A program made the position numbers and the translations under genes. Shown here piece after piece: positions 60,635 to 64,000 of a DNA stretch of 64,000 bases. Within the stretch, counting starts at the first letter, position 1, and every line of letters begins with the position of its first letter. Below the pieces are notes generated by a model. That model saw nothing but the letters and a program-made list of their open reading frames with translations, had not been told where the DNA came from and searched no databases. This stretch comes from Lachnospiraceae bacterium (lineage in GTDB: Bacteria > Bacillota > Clostridia > Lachnospirales > Lachnospiraceae). Where the stretch lies: contig JAQVCT010000014.1 of NCBI GenBank assembly GCA_028689655.1, positions 1 through 64,000 of the forward strand, given 5' to 3'.

Positions 60635-60716
60635 GGGCGGATTCCCGAGTGGCCAAAGGGGACAGACTGTAAATCTGCTGGCAACGCCTTCGAAGGTTCG
60701 AATCCTTCTCCGCCCA
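60635..60716 (+). tRNA. tRNA-Tyr (anticodon GTA)
   Basis: 82-nt class II tRNA. The acceptor stem GGGCGGA (60635-60641) pairs with TCCGCCC (60709-60715), discriminator A. Anticodon stem CAGA/TCTG encloses loop CTGTAAA, anticodon GTA at 60669-60671. A long variable arm and T-loop GGTTCGAATCC are present. CCA is not encoded. Confidence 0.95.
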
Positions 60717-60898
60717 TTTTGTATGCGCGAGTAATACGCAAAGTATCAGGTTTACTTGAATATCTGGCGAATACCGCGACAGTGAACAGATTACAGTGAA
60801 CTGCAGTAAGCTAAGAGGAACAGTGCATGCACGTATGTCTTCTGATATCAGCCGAACATACAATTATAAGTCATAAGACCAGTTATCCATCGGGATAT

Positions 60899-60985
60899 GC
60901 CGGCGTGGCGGAACTGGCAGACGCACAGGACTTAAAATCCTGCGGGACTTATACTCCCGTACCGGTTCGATTCCGGTCGCCGGCA
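60899..60985 (+). tRNA. tRNA-Leu (anticodon TAA)
   Basis: 87-nt class II tRNA. The acceptor stem GCCGGCG (60899-60905) pairs with CGCCGGC (60978-60984), discriminator A. Anticodon stem CAGGA/TCCTG encloses loop CTTAAAA, anticodon TAA at 60933-60935. D-loop GGCGGAACTGGCAGACGC, long variable arm and GGTTCGATTCC are present. CCA is not encoded. A terminator follows 9 bp later. Confidence 0.96.
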
Positions 60986-60993
60986 TTAGATGA

Positions 60994-61034
60994 AAAGAGA
61001 GAGAAACGTTGATTTTGTGACGTTTCTCTCTCTT
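60994..61034 (+). terminator. Intrinsic terminator of the tRNA unit
   Basis: AAAGAGAGAGAAACGT (from 60994) pairs with ACGTTTCTCTCTCTTT (61020-61035), then TATTAT. The stem is about 15 bp and purine/pyrimidine-biased. Confidence 0.85.
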
Positions 61035-61158
61035 TATTATGTATCAGTCTATGGGGTAAGCATGCAGATAATTAATAAAATTATGTAAAAAATAAGAATA
61101 ATATACAAAAAAAAGATACATAGATAAAAAAAAGTGGTAAAATAATCCAATAAAGATA

Positions 61159-61324
61159 CTAGTGTACTGACATGTTCATTTCTGAACTATTCACGTAGGA
61201 TATTTGTTCAGCAGCAAGGCGGAAGAATGAGGCGATGCGGTGGCATCGTCGATTGATGACAACGCAGTCTGCTGGATAAATAGACAAGTAAATTAGTCAG
61301 AATATGAATGTGTCAGTACACTAG
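61159..61324. mobile_element. Repeat C: MITE-like element with TA-bounded inverted repeats
   Basis: Non-coding 166-bp segment with perfect 14-bp terminal inverted repeats CTAGTGTACTGACA (61159-61172) and TGTCAGTACACTAG (61311-61324); imperfect pairing continues inward (GTTCATTTCTGA / TCAGAATATGAAT). Inside, TTCAGCAG/CTGCTGGA and GGCGATGC-GGTG-GCATCGTC form a central hairpin. The TA at each end (after C, before G) fits a TA-target (IS630/mariner-like) non-autonomous element. It lies 17 bp before the chemotaxis receptor start. The flanking 61035-61158 is AT-rich without genes. Confidence 0.75.
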
Positions 61325-61341
61325 ATGCAGGAGGACAAAAT

Positions 61342-63069
61342 ATGGGACAGGACGAGAAAAAGGATATTGAAAAAAGTGTTGAAAAGAAAGTGAAATTTGT
61401 GCACTTAATTACAGCGAAGATCGTGATGCTGGTGGCGGGTGTGCTGATCGTGGCAATTGGGGGATGTATGGTAAGTATGATTCCCAAAATGCAGAAGACG
61501 CTATCTCAAAATAATAAAAATTATATTATGAGCATGGCGGAGACTGCGGTGGACCTGCTCAACAGAAGCCAGGGAGATACAGAGATTACCACGGAGGAAT
61601 ATGCTGATATATTACATGACATCAAGCTGACAGGGATTGAATCATCCTATGCCTATCTGGTGTCTCAGGACGGAACCATGATCTATCACCCAACGGCGGA
61701 TAAGATTGGCGGTAAGGTGGAGAATGAAGTGGTAACAAAAGTGGTGGAGGAGATTGGCGCAGGGCAGACTCCGGAGGATGCTGTGGTCAGCTATGACTTT
61801 AAGGGTGTCACGAAATATGCAGCCTATGCACTCACCAGCCAGAAGCAAATACTGGTAGTGACGGCAGACGAAGATGAAATTATGATTCCCCTTCGCAATA
61901 TGGAGATCAGTACGGTGATGGCCTGTTTTGTTTTATTGGTACTTTGTCTGGTAATCGGATACGTGGTCAGTCTCATTATCTGCAAACCTATTAAGCATAT
62001 TACAGATATTATCAATCATACTGCAGTATTTGATTTCAGACATAATTCTGCCAGCGATAAGCTCTGCAAGAAAAAAGATGAGACGGCGCTCATGGCGAGA
62101 GCTGTTCGAAATATGCGCCGGAATCTGAGAAATATCGTAAATGAGATCGAGGAGGCCAGTACAAAAATATCCGGCAATGTAACGGAACTACAGGAAGTGA
62201 CCAATGTGGTGAATGGCATGTGTACGGATAATTCTGCAACTACAGAGGAATTGGCAGCAGGCATGGAGGAGACATCCGCCACCACAGAGACTATCGGTGG
62301 AAATATCACTGAGATGCAGATCGGGGCGGAGGATATTGGGGATCTGTCTGTGGAAGGAACGAAAACATCACTGGAGATCAGAGAGAGGGCGCAGAAATTA
62401 AAAGAAAAGACTCTTACCGCTGGAGCAAATACCAAGACAATCTATGAGACAGTAAAAAGTAAGGCTGATAAAGCAATCGAGGAATCTAAGGCAGTGGATA
62501 AGATCAATGAACTGACGGAGACCATTATGGAGATTTCTTCCCAGACAAGCCTGTTGGCATTGAATGCAAGTATTGAGGCGGCAAGAGCGGGAGAAGCAGG
62601 AAGAGGATTTGCGGTGGTAGCTACAGAGATTGGACATTTGGCAAATCAGACCTCCGGAGCAATCGCGGACATCAATGCCATGGTGGAGGAAGTACATACA
62701 GCAGTTTCCAATATGACAGACTGTCTGGAAGAGACCACAGATTTTCTGGAAAATACAGTGCTGACAGAATATAAGGACTTTGAGAAAGTCAGTGAGCAGT
62801 ACAGCAATGATGCAGATGTATTTAAGACAAGCATGGAAGGTGTCAATGAATCGGTGAACAAATTAATCACGGGCATAGGTGTTATCGTGGGAGCCCTGAA
62901 TGGCATCAATTCCACCATCGAAGAATCTGCTGCGGGTGTTACCGACATTGCGCAGAAGACAGGAGACATGGTAAGTAAGACAGGTGCTACCTATGAATTA
63001 GTGGAGGAATGTAACGACTATGTGGCAAGATTAAAAGATGTGGTAGGACAGTTTACACTGGAGGGTTAA
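61342..63069 (+). CDS. Methyl-accepting chemotaxis protein
   Basis: 575-residue membrane chemoreceptor. Helices at about 26-47 and 191-215 flank a Cache-type sensor domain ([20 protein letters not shown] is typical). A HAMP region follows, then the signalling domain with the highly conserved hairpin tip [20 protein letters not shown] (ending [20 protein letters not shown]) that contacts CheA/CheW. It complements the flagellin genes at the other end of the window. Ligand unknown. AGGAGGAC precedes ATG 61342, and repeat C covers the region where a promoter would be expected. Confidence 0.95.
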   Translation: MGQDEKKDIEKSVEKKVKFVHLITAKIVMLVAGVLIVAIGGCMVSMIPKMQKTLSQNNKNYIMSMAETAVDLLNRSQGDTEITTEEYADILHDIKLTGIESSYAYLVSQDGTMIYHPTADKIGGKVENEVVTKVVEEIGAGQTPEDAVVSYDFKGVTKYAAYALTSQKQILVVTADEDEIMIPLRNMEISTVMACFVLLVLCLVIGYVVSLIICKPIKHITDIINHTAVFDFRHNSASDKLCKKKDETALMARAVRNMRRNLRNIVNEIEEASTKISGNVTELQEVTNVVNGMCTDNSATTEELAAGMEETSATTETIGGNITEMQIGAEDIGDLSVEGTKTSLEIRERAQKLKEKTLTAGANTKTIYETVKSKADKAIEESKAVDKINELTETIMEISSQTSLLALNASIEAARAGEAGRGFAVVATEIGHLANQTSGAIADINAMVEEVHTAVSNMTDCLEETTDFLENTVLTEYKDFEKVSEQYSNDADVFKTSMEGVNESVNKLITGIGVIVGALNGINSTIEESAAGVTDIAQKTGDMVSKTGATYELVEECNDYVARLKDVVGQFTLEG

Positions 63070-63089
63070 TGGGATGTGAAGCCCATTTT
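63068..63089 (+). terminator. Small terminator after the chemoreceptor
   Basis: AATGGG (63068-63073) pairs with CCCATT (63082-63087), followed by TTC. It overlaps the receptor stop codon, between convergent genes. Confidence 0.5.
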
Positions 63090-63114
63090 CCCCAGTGATT
63101 ATTTGGAAACTGCT

Positions 63115-64000
63115 TTAAGAATAATTTTCTTCCGGGCCATACAGGTCGGCTACCTCGTTGATGGAGATGTAGGCGCTGGAATCGGCTTTATGTACGATAT
63201 CTTTCATCCGTCCGATCTGGAACCGGTTCACTACGAAATAGATTACTGTTTTGGAAGAATTGGAATAATATCCCTTGGCGTCCAGAATGGTCATGCCATG
63301 TTCGAAAGCTTCTGACAGATTACGGCATATCTCATCGGGGCATTCCGTAATGATGATAGCAGCTTTGGAACGGTCGAATCCCTCCACGATAAAGTCCACT
63401 GTTTTCAGAGCAGCACCATAGGTGACAATGGAATAGAGAGGCAGGACCCAACTGTGGAGTACTATGCCGCATATCACATACAGGATGACATTGTAGATCA
63501 TGACGAAGGTTCCCACGGTAAGTCCGATTCTTCTGGCAAAGATGACGGAGAGCAGCTCGATGCCATCCATGGCACCGCCGAATCGGATAGTAAGACCACT
63601 GCCGACACCTGATATCAGACCGCCAAAAACGGCACAGAGTAACAGGTCTGAACCGGCGAGGGGACTTGCCATGCTTACGTCAATGGGGAGTATATCTGTG
63701 ATGAGCCATGCACCCAGAGAATAGATGCTCACGGCATAGATGGAATATAGAGTGAAGCTGATTCCCTGCTTTTTCAGTCCATAGAGGAATAATGGCAAGT
63801 TCAGTATGATTAGGAATACAGATAAGGACATCCACTCCGGGGTGAGCTGTGCCAACAGCATAGAGGTACCGGAAATACCACTGTCGTAGAGATTTACTGG
63901 GGAGAGAAAGATGGTGACGCCAAAGGCGTTGATCAATCCGGCGATGGTAAGCAGAGGAAAATTCTTCCATTGGAGTTCCTGTAGAATTGTTTTAATTTTG
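63115..64000 (-). CDS. YitT-family membrane protein with DUF2179, 5' end outside window
   Basis: Member of the YitT/DUF161 group: five to six membrane segments (e.g. FGVTIFLSPVNLYDSGISGT, SLSVFLIILNLPLFLYGL, GGLISGVGSGLTIRFGGAMD) and a C-terminal cytoplasmic DUF2179 domain (KAAIIITECPDEICRNLSEA, GMTILDAKGYYSNSSKTVIY). The frame stays open to the window edge (reading KIKTILQELQWKNFPLLTIA before the first visible TTG at 63936), so the true start lies beyond base 64000. Function of the family is unknown, possibly small-molecule transport. Confidence 0.88.
   Translation of the reverse strand, partial: KIKTILQELQWKNFPLLTIAGLINAFGVTIFLSPVNLYDSGISGTSMLLAQLTPEWMSLSVFLIILNLPLFLYGLKKQGISFTLYSIYAVSIYSLGAWLITDILPIDVSMASPLAGSDLLLCAVFGGLISGVGSGLTIRFGGAMDGIELLSVIFARRIGLTVGTFVMIYNVILYVICGIVLHSWVLPLYSIVTYGAALKTVDFIVEGFDRSKAAIIITECPDEICRNLSEAFEHGMTILDAKGYYSNSSKTVIYFVVNRFQIGRMKDIVHKADSSAYISINEVADLYGPEENYS

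Overview
The window looks like a chromosomal segment from a motile, spore-forming, anaerobic Firmicute of the Clostridia, most probably family Lachnospiraceae. The evidence is a flagellin/FliS pair, a sporulation and division block in the Bacillus yabN-yabO-yabP-yabQ-divIC-spoIIE-tilS-hpt-ftsH order, BofA and CotS proteins, a rubrerythrin with an N-terminal rubredoxin domain, a PerR-type regulator, a class II T-box ahead of an archaeal/eukaryal-type ProRS, and moderately AT-rich sequence with clear AGGAGG-type ribosome sites. The genus assignment is inference; no rRNA gene is present.

Layout. (1) 0-2.5 kb: flagellin and its chaperone FliS, then a DUF2508 gene and a bofA-like gene that are divergent here. 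(2) 2.5-13.4 kb: a Gram-positive Tad-like (Flp pilus) locus with its own promoter. It has two prepilin peptidases, a TadZ-like protein without a P-loop lysine, the TadA ATPase, TadB and TadC (TadC with a large exported loop), a Flp1-like pilin, a DUF5702 protein, two TadE-like pseudopilins (one with a duplicated Cys module) and an FHA-domain protein with a hexapeptide repeat. (3) 13.4-20 kb: rhomboid protease, flavodoxin-SCP2 fusion, HIT protein, and a CotH / VTC / DUF4956 cluster. (4) 20-30 kb: murG and a TSCPD protein on the minus strand, a GntR-ABC transporter operon, a 2-hydroxyacid dehydrogenase, two HAD phosphatases and a HipBA toxin-antitoxin pair. (5) 30-40 kb: rubrerythrin and PerR on the minus strand, an arabinose-oligosaccharide-type ABC importer with GH51 arabinofuranosidase and a LacI regulator, then a two-component system. 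(6) 40-50 kb: RluA, a permease, T-box-proS, ackA, cca, a cotS-like gene, a PEGA lipoprotein and mazG. (7) 50-58 kb: HU and the sporulation/division/tilS-hpt-ftsH block. (8) 58-64 kb: a GH13 enzyme, tRNA-Tyr and tRNA-Leu, a MITE-like element, a chemotaxis receptor and a YitT-family protein cut by the window end.

Three families of small non-coding dispersed repeats lie in intergenic gaps: A, 151 bp with 11-bp terminal inverted repeats, two full and three partial copies; B, 178 bp, two copies made of successive hairpins; C, 166 bp with 14-bp terminal inverted repeats, one copy. The most notable regulatory signal is the spoIIE-like promoter, with consensus -35 and -10 boxes 21 bp apart. This is the spacing associated with Spo0A-activated promoters. 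The gene set most worth following up is the Tad-like locus, whose first gene appears to be split from its start codon by a 1-nt change in a short T run.
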